Source: an uncultured Gammaproteobacteria bacterium
GTDB taxonomy: Bacteria; Pseudomonadota; Gammaproteobacteria; CAJQNE01
Assembly (NCBI GenBank): GCA_905479545.1
Contig: CAJQNE010000097.1
Coordinates: 1 to 16,748 of the forward strand
Direction: 5' to 3'
Length of the DNA stretch: 16,748 nucleotides
Shown one piece after another: positions 7,525 to 14,983 of the stretch (within the stretch, counting starts at the first letter, position 1; the number at the start of each line of letters is the position of its first letter). Below the pieces are notes generated by a model, which was not told the DNA's origin, searched no databases, and saw only the letters and a program-made list of their open reading frames with translations. Position numbers and translations under genes: made by a program.

Positions 7525-7961
7525 TGCCGACAATAATTTCTGATGCGCCGCTGACTGCCTGGCAAGCGCTGGCTGAGCACGGCAAACCGCATGCGGCCAG
7601 CTGTGGCGCGGCTGTGAGCTTCGTTGGCGTAATGCGTGATAGCAATAATGGCCGAAAAATTGACAAGATGTTTCTCGAGCACTATCCCGGAATGACAGAC
7701 CAGGCATTGGCCGACCTGGCGACCGCGGCAAAGGCTGAATACGATATTGCAGATGTGCTGTTGCTTCACCGTGTTGGCGAAGTTCGGCCCGGTGATGAAC
7801 TGGTAGTGATTGGCGTATGGTCGCCGCACAGGGCTGCTGCGTTTAGCGCCTGCGAGTGGCTCATCGAGCAGCTTAAACACCGGGTGCCGCTATGGAAAAA
7901 AGAGTTTGGCCCGGACGGTGAAAACTGGGTTGTTGCCAACACGCCGGGGCGGGTGAAATAA
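7524..7961 (+). CDS. moaE: Molybdopterin synthase catalytic subunit MoaE
   Basis: MoaE is the large subunit of the heterotetrameric molybdopterin synthase and inserts two sulfurs into cyclic pyranopterin monophosphate, using MoaD thiocarboxylate. Family signatures are GAAVSFVGVMRD (28-39), LEHYPGMTD (51-59), LLHRVGEVRPGDELVVIGVWSPHRAAAF (80-107) and the basic active-site stretch PLWKKE (122-127). K118 and K125 correspond to essential lysines in E. coli. Length 145 is typical. The ATG overlaps the moaD stop by one base (TAATG), and the G run at 7515-7521 may serve as its ribosome-binding purine tract. Confidence 0.96.
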   Translation: MPTIISDAPLTAWQALAEHGKPHAASCGAAVSFVGVMRDSNNGRKIDKMFLEHYPGMTDQALADLATAAKAEYDIADVLLLHRVGEVRPGDELVVIGVWSPHRAAAFSACEWLIEQLKHRVPLWKKEFGPDGENWVVANTPGRVK

Positions 7962-8030
7962 GCCTCTTGGCGGGACCAGTAATGTGCCTTCCGGCTACCT
8001 ACAGAACATGAACACAGGATAGTTAAATTA

Positions 8031-8801
8031 ATGAACGCAATGGTAAATACCTTCTCGTCCGCACTGGCTTCAACGCTGCGCATGTGGCGTGGCACCAAGG
8101 CTGAGCGGTTCTATTCGAGTCGTCCAAAGCAACCGCTGCAGCTTTACGAGTTTGAGGGTTGCCCTTATTGTCGCTTTGTCCGCGAGACATTGACCGAGTT
8201 GGACTTAGATGCCGATATTTTTCCGTGCCCGAAAGGCGGTACACGCTTTCGACCGCAGGCGGTAAAAATCGGCGGTAAAGAGCAGTTCCCGTTGTTGATT
8301 GACCCGAATACCAATACCACCCTGTTGGAATCCGGTGATATTGCAGCCTATCTGCATCAGCAATACGGCAATGGTAAGGAGCCGCTGGCGGTGAAACTAA
8401 TGCGTGACCCCGTTAGTTCGTCGCTTGCGACGGCCGTGCGCCAGATTAGGGGCGTTAAGGTTAGGGCTTCAAAAGCAGTTGAGTGGAATATCGACGCACC
8501 TATTGAGCTGTTTAGTTTTGAATCCAGCCCGTATTCACGCAAGGTTCGTGAACTGCTTTGCGAGCTGGAAATTCCTTATCGGCTGCGTAATACCGGCAAG
8601 GTGTTGTGGCGCGAATTGGGGCCGCCGATGGTGCGCAGTACCTTGTTCTCTGAATTGCCGGTGCTCGGGCCTAAGCGGCAAGAGCTGCAGGCGCGCGGTG
8701 GTATGTTGCAGTTGCCATATTTGTTTGATCCGAATACCGGCGCGTCGATGTATGAGTCGGAACTGATTTGCGATTACCTGCTGAAAACCTACGCCGCTTA
8801 A
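8031..8801 (+). CDS. Tandem thioredoxin-fold (GST N-terminal-like) protein
   Basis: This protein has two copies of a glutaredoxin/GST N-domain. Copy one (about 36-112) has LQLYEFEGCPYCRFVRETL with CPYC at 44-47, a cis-proline region QFPLLIDPNTNT (86-97), and LLESGDIAAYL. Copy two (about 157-254) has IELFSFESSPYSRKVRELL with SPYS at 166-169, then QLPYLFDPNTG (228-237) and MYESELICDYL. The first site can do thiol-disulfide chemistry; the second has lost both cysteines and may only bind glutathione or act structurally. No helical GST C-domain is present. The function is unknown, perhaps a glutathione-linked redox step. It starts at ATG 8031 (a second ATG follows at 8040). It precedes the glutathione-dependent fghA. 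Confidence 0.85.
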   Translation: MNAMVNTFSSALASTLRMWRGTKAERFYSSRPKQPLQLYEFEGCPYCRFVRETLTELDLDADIFPCPKGGTRFRPQAVKIGGKEQFPLLIDPNTNTTLLESGDIAAYLHQQYGNGKEPLAVKLMRDPVSSSLATAVRQIRGVKVRASKAVEWNIDAPIELFSFESSPYSRKVRELLCELEIPYRLRNTGKVLWRELGPPMVRSTLFSELPVLGPKRQELQARGGMLQLPYLFDPNTGASMYESELICDYLLKTYAA

Positions 8802-8825
8802 ATTCATCACATCACGAGCGAAAAT

Positions 8826-9668
8826 ATGACCGATACAATTGAAACCCGCTCTGAGCAACGCTGTTTCGGTGGCACTCAGGGCTATTACACCCATCAGTCT
8901 GTCAGCACCGGTACCGCGATGAATTTCGCCGTATTTGTGCCTGAGGGTGCCAGTAATGCCGCCGCGCTTTATTACCTCGCCGGCCTTACCTGCAACGACG
9001 AAACTTTTATGGTGAAAGCGGGAGCTCAGCGATTAGCTTCCGAGTTAGGCTTGGTGTTGATAGCCTGTGATACCAGCCCACGCGGCCTGGGTTACGACGG
9101 TGAGGACGACGACTGGGATTTTGGTACCGGCGCTGGTTTTTACCTGAACGCCACCGCCGAGCCGTGGAAAACCGGCTACCGCATGGCGGATTATATTAAT
9201 GACGAGCTACCGGCACTCATAGAAGCCAATTTCCCGGTTAGTGATAGCACACGCGGCATTTTTGGCCATAGCATGGGCGGGCATGGTGCGTTAGTCACTG
9301 CGCTCCGTAATCCACAGCGTTGTCAGTCAGTATCGGCTTTCGCACCTATCGGCAATCCGGTTAATGTGCCATGGGGCAAAAAAGCTTTTTCTCATTACTT
9401 GAAGAGCGAAAGCGAATGGGCTGAGTGGGATGCCTGTGAGTTAATAAAACGCCAACCGTACCGCGGTGAAATGCTGGTGGACCAAGGGCTCGGAGACCAG
9501 TTTCTTGAGCGTGAATTAAAGCCAGAGTTACTGGAGGCTGCTGCTGTGCAGGCCGGCCAGCAATTGCAGCTGCGTCGTCAGGCGCGCTACGATCACAGCT
9601 ACTACTTTATCCAAACATTTATGGCCGATCACCTGCGTCATCACGCTGCGCAGCTGTCGCAAAACTAA
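8826..9668 (+). CDS. fghA: S-formylglutathione hydrolase
   Basis: It hydrolyses S-formylglutathione to formate and glutathione, the second step of glutathione-dependent formaldehyde detoxification, in the cytoplasm. It is an alpha/beta hydrolase of the esterase D type. The oxyanion region is YYLAGLTCNDETFMVKAG (49-66), followed by DTSPRGLGYDGEDDDWDFGTGAGFYLNAT (82-110), and the nucleophile elbow GHSMGG puts Ser at 149. Asp224 in DQGLGDQFL and His257 in YDHSYYF complete the triad. Length 280 is normal. The usual partner, glutathione-dependent formaldehyde dehydrogenase (adhC/frmA), is not in the window; the upstream tandem thioredoxin-fold gene is only 24 bases away. Confidence 0.96.
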   Translation: MTDTIETRSEQRCFGGTQGYYTHQSVSTGTAMNFAVFVPEGASNAAALYYLAGLTCNDETFMVKAGAQRLASELGLVLIACDTSPRGLGYDGEDDDWDFGTGAGFYLNATAEPWKTGYRMADYINDELPALIEANFPVSDSTRGIFGHSMGGHGALVTALRNPQRCQSVSAFAPIGNPVNVPWGKKAFSHYLKSESEWAEWDACELIKRQPYRGEMLVDQGLGDQFLERELKPELLEAAAVQAGQQLQLRRQARYDHSYYFIQTFMADHLRHHAAQLSQN

Positions 9669-9683
9669 GTAGAGAATTATTTG

Positions 9684-10292
9684 ATGGACGAGCAGGATAA
9701 CAATGACGCAGACCAAAACGGCACTGATAGCAATGACTCAGAAGGCGGCCAGAAAAAAGACGAAATAAAGAGCAGCGAACCGGAGCAGAACCCCTACGCT
9801 GCGCCTCAGTCAGCTACCAAAGCGCCGCTATATGCAGCCCGGCCTAAGTCGCCTAAAGTTTTCGGCATACTTTCGCTGGTATTCGCTGGCTTCGGGTTAC
9901 TCAGTATTGTCCAGCTTATGATTCTGTTGCTGCAAGGGTCGCCGATGGCAAATCCTATGCAACTGCCGTCGCTGGGTTTTTTGATTAGCAATGTTATTGG
10001 CTTTGTAACGGTGCTGATGCTGTTGGCCGCCGGCCTTGGCCTGGTGAAATATCAGGATAAAGGTCGCCGCTGGTTTAGCTGGTATGCCGTCGTGACCGTG
10101 ATATTTACTATTCTTAATAGCCTGTTCACTTATAAGGCGATGATGAGTTTTGTCATGAAGGGCAGCGACGACCCCAATATGGCAGGAGTAGCCGCAGTGT
10201 CACTTATGCTCGGTATCGCTGTGGCGTTAGCATTCCCAATAATTGGCTACATTATGCTCAACAGCGATGCGGTAAAACGCGCGCTGCACTAG
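9684..10292 (+). CDS. Unidentified membrane protein with acidic N-terminal tail
   Basis: No family is recognised. The ATG at 9684 is preferred over the adjoining TTG. Residues 1-55 are polar and strongly acidic, rich in Asp, Asn and Gln, and probably disordered, ending with NPYAAPQS, a motif often seen before membrane regions in uncharacterised proteins. Four hydrophobic helices follow at about 60-83, 97-121, 130-150 and 167-192, ending NSDAVKRALH. The protein is probably in the inner membrane with a cytoplasmic N-tail. It lies 15 bases after fghA and 11 bases before the transglutaminase-like gene, so co-transcription is likely. Confidence 0.8.
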   Translation: MDEQDNNDADQNGTDSNDSEGGQKKDEIKSSEPEQNPYAAPQSATKAPLYAARPKSPKVFGILSLVFAGFGLLSIVQLMILLLQGSPMANPMQLPSLGFLISNVIGFVTVLMLLAAGLGLVKYQDKGRRWFSWYAVVTVIFTILNSLFTYKAMMSFVMKGSDDPNMAGVAAVSLMLGIAVALAFPIIGYIMLNSDAVKRALH

Positions 10293-10303
10293 GAGTTATC
10301 GCG

Positions 10304-10966
10304 ATGCAGCAATACCTACAAGCAACCGAATTTATTGATAGTGACAGCGCCGTGGTGCAAGCGTTTGCTGCCCGCTTCAGCGGAATTAATGATGAGCGCG
10401 AGCGAGCCGTGGCCTTGTACTACGCCGTGCGCGATGAAATTTATTACGATCCGTACAGTCTCCGGCTGAACCGTGGCTCACTAACTGCCAGCTATTTACT
10501 CAAAACCAAGGCCGGTTTTTGTATTCCCAAAGCGGTGCTGTTAGCTGCAGTGGCTCGCGCCAGCGGCATTCCTGCCCGGCTGGGTTATGCCGATGTGAAA
10601 AACCATCTAAGTTCGCCGCGCTTGCTGGAGACCATGGGTACTGATTTATTTCGCTATCACGGCTATACCGAACTGTATATCGACGGCCGCTGGGTTAAGT
10701 GCACGCCAGCGTTCAATAAAGAGCTATGCGATAAGTTCGGCATCAAGCCGCTGGAGTTTAATGGTCGCGAAGATTCATTGTTTCATCCCTTCGATACGGC
10801 AGGTCGCGAACATATGGAGTACATACTCGATCGTGGTCATTTCACTGACTTGCCCTATGACGAGATCGTTGCTGACTATCTTGAGCATTATCCAAAAATG
10901 GCTCAGTTACACATTAGCGGCGCGACCCTATCCGGCGATGTTGCTGCTGAGGCCGGGCATAAATAG
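10304..10966 (+). CDS. Transglutaminase-like (papain-fold) protein
   Basis: This is a cytoplasmic protein, with no signal peptide, of the bacterial transglutaminase-like superfamily. The core shows RAVALYYAVRDEIYYDPYS (34-52), the catalytic-cysteine segment KAGFCIPKAVLLAAVARASGIPAR (69-92) with Cys73, and the histidine segment RYHGYTELYIDGRWVKCTPAFN (117-138) with His119. The third triad residue, normally Asp in a WV-x-VDPT pattern, is Thr134 in WVKCTPAFN, so activity as a classical protease or cross-linker is uncertain. AGGAG lies eight bases before the ATG. An open frame with a hydrophobic start follows directly in another frame at 10963. Confidence 0.87.
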   Translation: MQQYLQATEFIDSDSAVVQAFAARFSGINDERERAVALYYAVRDEIYYDPYSLRLNRGSLTASYLLKTKAGFCIPKAVLLAAVARASGIPARLGYADVKNHLSSPRLLETMGTDLFRYHGYTELYIDGRWVKCTPAFNKELCDKFGIKPLEFNGREDSLFHPFDTAGREHMEYILDRGHFTDLPYDEIVADYLEHYPKMAQLHISGATLSGDVAAEAGHK

Positions 10967-11178
10967 TTGCCGGAGCGGTCGCTATTGCTATTGCCGGCAC
11001 GATTCTCTTCTACATGTTTCCTTCCCCGATGGTCAGTGGCCAGACGAGAAAGTTAGCGGGTGTAGCCAACCAAGGCTTATTACTTACAAATTTCTTACAC
11101 AATGCTGACGTGCCGCTGACCAGCGGACAGCGCGAATCGCTGAAACTACTTCTCGGCAACATTGCCGCGTACCTTTAG
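10963..11178 (+). pseudogene. Small open frame with hydrophobic start and no standard start codon
   Basis: Between the transglutaminase stop and the VWA gene, 71 codons stay open to TAG 11176-11178. The translation reads IVAGAVAIAIAGTILFYMFPSP, then a polar region with SGQTRKLAGVANQ and SGQRESLKLLLGNIAAYL. The first part looks like a transmembrane helix and the last part like an amphipathic helix, so the frame looks coding. The frame is bounded upstream by TAA 10960-10962 and contains no ATG, GTG or TTG before ATG 11014, which would lose the helix and leave 54 residues. Options are a rare AUA start at 10963 behind GAGG (10949-10952), a one-base indel that split off the C-terminus of the transglutaminase gene, or a decayed gene. 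Confidence 0.45.
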
Positions 11179-11195
11179 TCTCAGGAGTTAGTGTT

Positions 11196-12557
11196 ATGCG
11201 TAATTTTAAGTTTTTATCCCGAAGTTTTCTGGTGGCCACACTAGCGGCCACTGCTGTGGCCGGTGCGGCCACAGCGAAAAGCCAGCTGTCGAATAAAGTT
11301 GATCTGGATGTGGCCGTTGGCACACCGGTAGTTTCGTCGACGGGCAGCAAGGCTTATGTGCGTGTAGCGCTTACCGGCTTTGAGCGGCAGGCTGATGTTG
11401 AGCGGGTTTCAGCGAATGTCGCCATCGTATTGGATAAGTCCGGCTCGATGGCCGGCGAGAAAATTCAGCGGGCCCGTGAAGCCGCAATTCTGGCGGTTCA
11501 GCGTTTGGCACCGAACGATATTTTGTCGATCATTACCTATAGCGACTCAGTGACCGTACTGCACCCTGCGCAACGGGTTGGCAATGGCCAGCAGGCGATC
11601 AATCGCATTAAACGTATTCGACAGGGTGGTGGCACAGCACTATTTGCCGGCGTGGCGAAGGGCGCTGCCGAGGTACGTAAGTTTCTTGATGCCGAACGGG
11701 TAAATCGGGTTATTTTGCTCAGTGACGGGCTGGCTAATGTGGGTCCCAGCTCACCGCAGGAATTGGGTGAACTTGGCTCTGCACTTGGCAGCGACGGCAT
11801 CAGCGTAACCACCATCGGTCTCGGCTTAGGCTACAACGAAGATTTAATGACCCAGCTAGCCGGTTATAGCGATGGTAACCATGCCTTTGTACAAAATGCC
11901 TCTGATCTGCTGCGGATATTTACCTATGAGTTTGGTGAGGTAATGTCGGTGGTAGCGCAGGATGTTGAAATCGAAATTATCTGCGCGAACGGTATTAAGC
12001 CGCTGCGTCTGTTGGGCCGTCCGGCAACTATTAATGGTGACCGGGTTACCACGCGCATAAGTCAGTTGTTGAGTGCTCAGGAAAAGTACGTGGTGCTCGA
12101 AGTAGAAGTGCCTCCTGGTGTTGATGGCGAGCTGCAATCATTAGCCGATGTGCAGGTCGCTTACCTGAACCTCGATAACCGTCAACGTGATTCGCTGAGT
12201 GATGCGGTAAATGTCTCCTACGCCGCAGATAAGCGCGAAGTTGTGCGAAGCACCAATGCCGGCGTGCAGGTGCAGTCGATGAAACTTAAGGCCAACGAAG
12301 TTAGTAAAGAAGCGGTGAGACTGCGTGACAAGGGCCAGGTAGGTGCGGCAAGCAGTTTGTTAAAATCACAGGCTGACGAATTCCGTTCAGCGCCATTGCC
12401 GCCGTCGGCTGCACCGGCAGAAATACAGGCTCTACAAGAGGCTGCGGAAGAGTACGAGGCAGATGCCGAGAGCTTTGCTGATGATCGTGACTGGAACCGT
12501 GCGCGTAAGGAGCAGCGTGCCAAGCAGTATCGTAAAGATCGTCAACAGACCTACTAA
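11196..12557 (+). CDS. Exported von Willebrand factor A domain protein
   Basis: This is probably a periplasmic or cell-surface metal-dependent binding protein. A signal peptide covers residues 1-27 (SFLVATLAATAVAGAATA, likely cut before KSQ). A short beta-rich segment (about 33-72) leads into the VWA domain (about 73-250). Its MIDAS metal site is complete: DKSGS (Asp80, Ser82, Ser84), Thr147 in GGGTALFAG and Asp177 in LLSDGLAN. A beta-rich region (about 255-345) and a charged, coiled-coil-prone tail (about 360-450) ending KDRQQTY follow. There is no C-terminal sorting signal or membrane anchor. AGGAG lies eight bases before the ATG. Sensor kinase and regulator genes lie downstream across a terminator-like hairpin. 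The exact ligand is unknown. Confidence 0.9.
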   Translation: MRNFKFLSRSFLVATLAATAVAGAATAKSQLSNKVDLDVAVGTPVVSSTGSKAYVRVALTGFERQADVERVSANVAIVLDKSGSMAGEKIQRAREAAILAVQRLAPNDILSIITYSDSVTVLHPAQRVGNGQQAINRIKRIRQGGGTALFAGVAKGAAEVRKFLDAERVNRVILLSDGLANVGPSSPQELGELGSALGSDGISVTTIGLGLGYNEDLMTQLAGYSDGNHAFVQNASDLLRIFTYEFGEVMSVVAQDVEIEIICANGIKPLRLLGRPATINGDRVTTRISQLLSAQEKYVVLEVEVPPGVDGELQSLADVQVAYLNLDNRQRDSLSDAVNVSYAADKREVVRSTNAGVQVQSMKLKANEVSKEAVRLRDKGQVGAASSLLKSQADEFRSAPLPPSAAPAEIQALQEAAEEYEADAESFADDRDWNRARKEQRAKQYRKDRQQTY

Positions 12558-12585
12558 TCGATTAGTGTTGAATATTACGTGGGCT

Positions 12586-12626
12586 CACAGGGTCGCGGTG
12601 CTAAGCATCGCGGCACTGTGGTTTTA
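12586..12626 (+). terminator. Likely intrinsic terminator after the VWA gene
   Basis: An outer CACAG/CTGTG pair encloses an inner GC-rich stem, CGCGGTGCT with AGCATCGCG, followed by GTTTTATT. The inner loop would be one base if fully paired, so the top pairs probably open. It would reduce read-through from the VWA gene into the kinase gene. Confidence 0.5.
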
Positions 12627-12646
12627 TTAATCTCCGGGACAATGAA

Positions 12647-14221
12647 ATGCGTCGTTTTATAGCCGTTCTTGTGTTGTTGCTGCCGCCGCTGGCTTTGCTG
12701 GGTTTTGGTTGGCAGCTCACTGCTGATCGTGATGCGGTGCTGCAAATGCAGCTTCGGCAGCTGGTGGATGCGCGACTGGAGGGGCTCGATGCGGATATTC
12801 ATCGCTGGCTGATGCAGCAGCTTCGTGGCCTTGAACCGTTAGCAACGGTTGATGGGCCGGGTATTGCTGAATTACGTCGCAGTCGTTCGTTAATTCGCCA
12901 AATTCACGTGCTCAGTCGCGATGGCCAATGGCGCTATCCGCAGCAAGGGCAGCTCGAGAACTTACCCCCGGAAACAGTATTTGCGGCCTTGGCCGATGAG
13001 GCAAATAGTCAGCGGCCGGCACCGTGGGCCGGCAGCGGTAGTTTTAGTCGGAAGGCCCCTGCAGCGGAAAGGGTCGATGCTGCCATCGCTCCGGCACCCC
13101 GGCAGGGATGGTTGGTGCGTTATCAACAACAGCAGCTGCAGTTGTTACGTTGGTTAGACGCTCCGAACGGCGATGTCTGGCTATTCGAAGTTTCTTATCC
13201 GGCGTTGTTAGCCGGCCTGATCGGATGGCTTCCCGACACCAGTATTGAGAATGCCGATGGGGCCGCTGCAGAGCGTTACCGTCTGGCAGATGGCAGTGGT
13301 CGGCAGCTATACGGCTGGGGTAATTACGCCGTTGCCGAGCAGCAGACACCGCAGGCGCAACTCACTCTGCGCCAACCGCTCAGTGGTTGGCATATCGACT
13401 ACTACTCCGAGGCCGCCGCTGCCAATACCTTACTAGATCGACTGCGTTGGCTGTTGATCGCGGCGGCGTTGGCGTTGCTAACGCTATTGCTAGGTGTGTG
13501 GCTGTGGCGTAAGCAGCAGGCTGAATTGCGGCTGGCCGAACAGCGGGTGAGTTTTGTGAATCAGGTCTCGCATGAGTTAAAAACGCCGCTAACCAATATC
13601 CGTTTATACGCTGAGCTGTTGCAGCAAAAAATTGGCGATCAGCCCATCGCCAAGCGTCAGCTGGGAGTGGTGGTAAGCGAAAGCCAGCGACTTTCAAGGC
13701 TGATAAATAACGTGCTGAGCTTTGGTCGCGGCCAACGCAAGCAATTGCAAATACAACGCCGCCCTGCCGTTGTTGATGAGGTGGTAGAAGAGGTGTTGGC
13801 CAATTGGGAAATTGCTCTCGCAGACTCCGGTATTCAGGTGAGTTTCACCGGCAATGCGGAGCGAGAGGTTTGGGTTGATGCCGACGCGTTGGAGCAAATT
13901 CTGAACAACCTGATCAGTAATGCCGAGAAGTATGCGGCCAGCGGCGGCAAGCTCGCTATCAGCAGTGTGCTCAGTGGCAATATCGCCACCTTACTGATTA
14001 GCGATGCCGGGCCAGGCATACCGATGGCTGAGCGACAGCGGGTGTTTGAGTCGTTTTACCGTCGCAGTGATAACACCACTGAAGGAGTTAGTGGCACCGG
14101 TATCGGACTTGGTCTGGCCCGGGAACTGGCCCGGCTGCACGGCGGTGATCTTACAATCAAATATGATGCAGCCGCAGAGCAGGGAAGTTGTTTTGAGTTG
14201 AGTCTGGAGGTGGGCGAATGA
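12647..14221 (+). CDS. Membrane sensor histidine kinase
   Basis: This is an inner-membrane two-component sensor. Helix one is at about 4-22 and helix two at about 265-287, leaving a periplasmic sensor region of about 240 residues that resembles no domain I can name and is rich in Gln/Leu segments. The phospho-acceptor helix holds FVNQVSHELKTPLTNIRLYAE with His309. The ATPase domain has the N box LNNLISNAEKYA (419-430), the G1 box DAGPGI (453-458) and the G2 box GTGIGLGLA (483-491). No HAMP linker is evident between helix two and the His helix. The gene overlaps the regulator gene by four bases (ATGA), so the two proteins are made together. Confidence 0.94.
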   Translation: MRRFIAVLVLLLPPLALLGFGWQLTADRDAVLQMQLRQLVDARLEGLDADIHRWLMQQLRGLEPLATVDGPGIAELRRSRSLIRQIHVLSRDGQWRYPQQGQLENLPPETVFAALADEANSQRPAPWAGSGSFSRKAPAAERVDAAIAPAPRQGWLVRYQQQQLQLLRWLDAPNGDVWLFEVSYPALLAGLIGWLPDTSIENADGAAAERYRLADGSGRQLYGWGNYAVAEQQTPQAQLTLRQPLSGWHIDYYSEAAAANTLLDRLRWLLIAAALALLTLLLGVWLWRKQQAELRLAEQRVSFVNQVSHELKTPLTNIRLYAELLQQKIGDQPIAKRQLGVVVSESQRLSRLINNVLSFGRGQRKQLQIQRRPAVVDEVVEEVLANWEIALADSGIQVSFTGNAEREVWVDADALEQILNNLISNAEKYAASGGKLAISSVLSGNIATLLISDAGPGIPMAERQRVFESFYRRSDNTTEGVSGTGIGLGLARELARLHGGDLTIKYDAAAEQGSCFELSLEVGE

Positions 14222-14934
14222 GTGCGCATATTTTGGTCGCAGAGGATGATCTGCATATCCGGCAGGGGCTGCAGGAATTGCTGGAAGGCGAGGGCTATCG
14301 GGTCACAACGGCGGCTGATGGTCAGCAAGCGCTAAGCGCTTACGCAGACGAAAAACCAGCGCTACTACTACTCGATATTATGATGCCGAAAAAGAGTGGC
14401 TACGATGTTTGCCGTGAAGTGCGCGCCATTGATGCCGTAACGCCGGTTATTTTTGTTAGTGCACGTTCGGAGGAGATCGACCGGGTGTTGGGCCTGGAGC
14501 TGGGGGCTGATGATTACATCATGAAGCCCTTCGGTTTGAGAGAAGTACTGGCACGAGTTAAAGCGGCACTGCGTCGTTCGCAATTAAGCCTCGGTACTAG
14601 CGACGAGCCTGAGCTGGAGCAGGCTCACTGGTCGATGGATGATCTGACAATTTACGCCGACAGCCTTCGGGCTGAGCGGGGTAGTACCGCTATTGATTTA
14701 AGCCAGCGTGATGTCGCAATACTGCGGTTATTGCACCAGCGCTGCGGCAAGGTAGTGAGCCGCGATGAGCTATACGATGCCGCTTGGGGGCGCAGCTATT
14801 TGCCTAGTAGTCGGTCGCTCGATCAGCATATGTCGCAGCTACGCCGCCGCATAGAGCGCGACCCTGCACAGCCACGTATTATTCAAACGGTACACGGTGT
14901 CGGTTATCGCTTTGATGCCGCCGAACCGCTGTAG
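14218..14934 (+). CDS. OmpR/PhoB-family response regulator
   Basis: This is a cytoplasmic transcription regulator paired with the overlapping upstream kinase. The receiver domain (about 3-118) has the acidic pair Glu10-Asp11, phospho-acceptor Asp53 in LLLLDIMMPKKSG, Ser81 in FVSARS and Lys103 in IMKPFG. The winged-helix DNA-binding domain (about 135-235) carries LSQRDVAILRLL, VVSRDELYDAAWG, LDQHMSQLRRRIERDP and IIQTVHGVGYRF. Length 238 is standard. The likely target set, including the VWA gene just upstream, is inference from location. Four-base overlap with the kinase gene indicates translational coupling. Confidence 0.96.
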   Translation: MSAHILVAEDDLHIRQGLQELLEGEGYRVTTAADGQQALSAYADEKPALLLLDIMMPKKSGYDVCREVRAIDAVTPVIFVSARSEEIDRVLGLELGADDYIMKPFGLREVLARVKAALRRSQLSLGTSDEPELEQAHWSMDDLTIYADSLRAERGSTAIDLSQRDVAILRLLHQRCGKVVSRDELYDAAWGRSYLPSSRSLDQHMSQLRRRIERDPAQPRIIQTVHGVGYRFDAAEPL

Positions 14935-14970
14935 CGGCCCTTACCTGAAGTCAATTCTGTCACTGCTATG

Positions 14971-14983
14971 AACAATAATTGTT
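14971..14983. promoter_or_regulatory. Perfect short palindrome at the start of the DUF2489-like gene
   Basis: AACAAT-A-ATTGTT ends at the base before the ATG at 14984 and takes the place where a ribosome site would be. It could be an operator or a small hairpin that limits translation. It is AT-rich and short, so chance is possible. Confidence 0.3.

Noticed and set aside
7269..7880. A 203-codon minus-strand frame across moaD and moaE
   Set aside because: It is fully antisense to two well-recognised genes and shows no recognisable domain.
11196..14934. A proteobacterial dedicated sortase system (VWA target, kinase, regulator)
   Set aside because: No sortase gene is present, and the VWA protein ends in a charged tail without a sorting motif, hydrophobic anchor or basic end.
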